From the NCBI GenBank assembly GCA_016927095.1, contig JAFGNI010000232.1:1-13636 (forward strand): a stretch of 13,636 nucleotides of DNA, in the 5' to 3' direction. Below are positions 13,511 through 13,636 of this stretch, piece by piece. This DNA is from Anaerolineae bacterium (GTDB taxonomy: Bacteria; Chloroflexota; Anaerolineae; B4-G1; SLSP01). How positions within the stretch are numbered: position 1 is the first letter of the stretch; each line of letters starts with the position of its first letter. The notes below the pieces were generated by a model. The model saw only the letters and a list, made by a program, of their open reading frames with translations. It was not told the origin of the DNA and searched no databases. The position numbers were made by a program, and so were the translations under genes.

Positions 13511-13636
13511 CTACGCCATCTCACCAAAGGTCCAGACATAGTCACTGCCCCACTGCTCCCGGATCAACCCGATATGCGCGGAATGGTAGGTCCAGTGCCA
13601 GAGCAGGTGCATCAAGACCGCCCGGGGGGTCAGGGG
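13511..13636 (-). CDS. DinB-like family protein, C-terminal end only
   Basis: An open frame of 41 codons plus TAG running off the right edge; too short and start-less for ordinary ORF detection. The translation contains LMHLLWHWTYHSAHIG and SDYVWTFGEMA. A His-containing helix with HxxxHxG spacing near the C terminus is typical of the DinB/YfiT-like four-helix-bundle metalloproteins, where such a histidine binds the metal. The function of individual members is usually unknown (some are thiol transferases). The gene begins outside the window, reads towards araA and ends 227 bases before it, so it is probably a separate unit. Family call is moderately sure; only the tail is visible. Confidence 0.7.
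   Translation of the reverse strand, partial: PLTPRAVLMHLLWHWTYHSAHIGLIREQWGSDYVWTFGEMA

Noticed and set aside
1..13636. A defence system, prophage or mobile element
   Set aside because: No transposase, integrase, nuclease, helicase, toxin-antitoxin pair, terminal repeats or tRNA gene could be seen; the unusual structure is confined to gene remnants and spacer hairpins.

Overview
The window looks like a piece of a GC-rich (roughly 60% by eye) bacterial chromosome, probably environmental. There are no rRNA or tRNA genes and no transposases. Dense carbohydrate catabolism, UxuA-like and L-arabinose isomerase genes, and spacers built from short periodic inverted repeats would fit Chloroflexota (Anaerolineae-like), but that placement is inference from style, not from a marker gene.

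The left part (1-3510) is on the + strand. Two paralogous ABC-2 type permeases sit in tandem; the first is cut by the window edge, and an ATPase gene is expected just upstream. A TPR lipoprotein follows, possibly with its own promoter and a nearly leaderless mRNA. Everything from 3622 to the right edge is on the - strand and converges on the lipoprotein.

In transcription order from the right, the - strand holds: the C-terminal end of a DinB-like protein (cut by the edge); a 227-base spacer with short repeats; araA (L-arabinose isomerase, all four catalytic residues present); a zinc-dependent medium-chain dehydrogenase; a UxuA-family (mannonate dehydratase-like) TIM barrel; a leftover C-terminal fragment of a beta-propeller gene; a 964-residue six-hairpin-glycosidase-like protein; a complete beta-propeller (Asp-box/DUF4185-like) protein; a broken second propeller gene; and a small two-helix membrane protein of the DUF6585 type with its own promoter.

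Together araA, the dehydrogenase, the UxuA-like enzyme and the glycosidase-like protein look like a pathway for arabinose- and/or uronate-containing plant glycans. The large glycosidase-like protein and the propeller have no visible signal peptide, so they may act on imported oligosaccharides in the cytoplasm.

The most unusual feature is the decay of the propeller family. Three copies existed and one is whole. Both remnants start at the first codon after the upstream gene's stop and in the same frame. One remnant is further broken by a visible 7-bp tandem duplication (4994-5007). The other survives only as 81 codons whose stop codon lies in the Shine-Dalgarno sequence of the glycosidase-like gene. 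Spacers on both sides of the dehydrogenase contain long hairpins built from roughly 8-base units. I do not see a clear defence, phage or mobile system.
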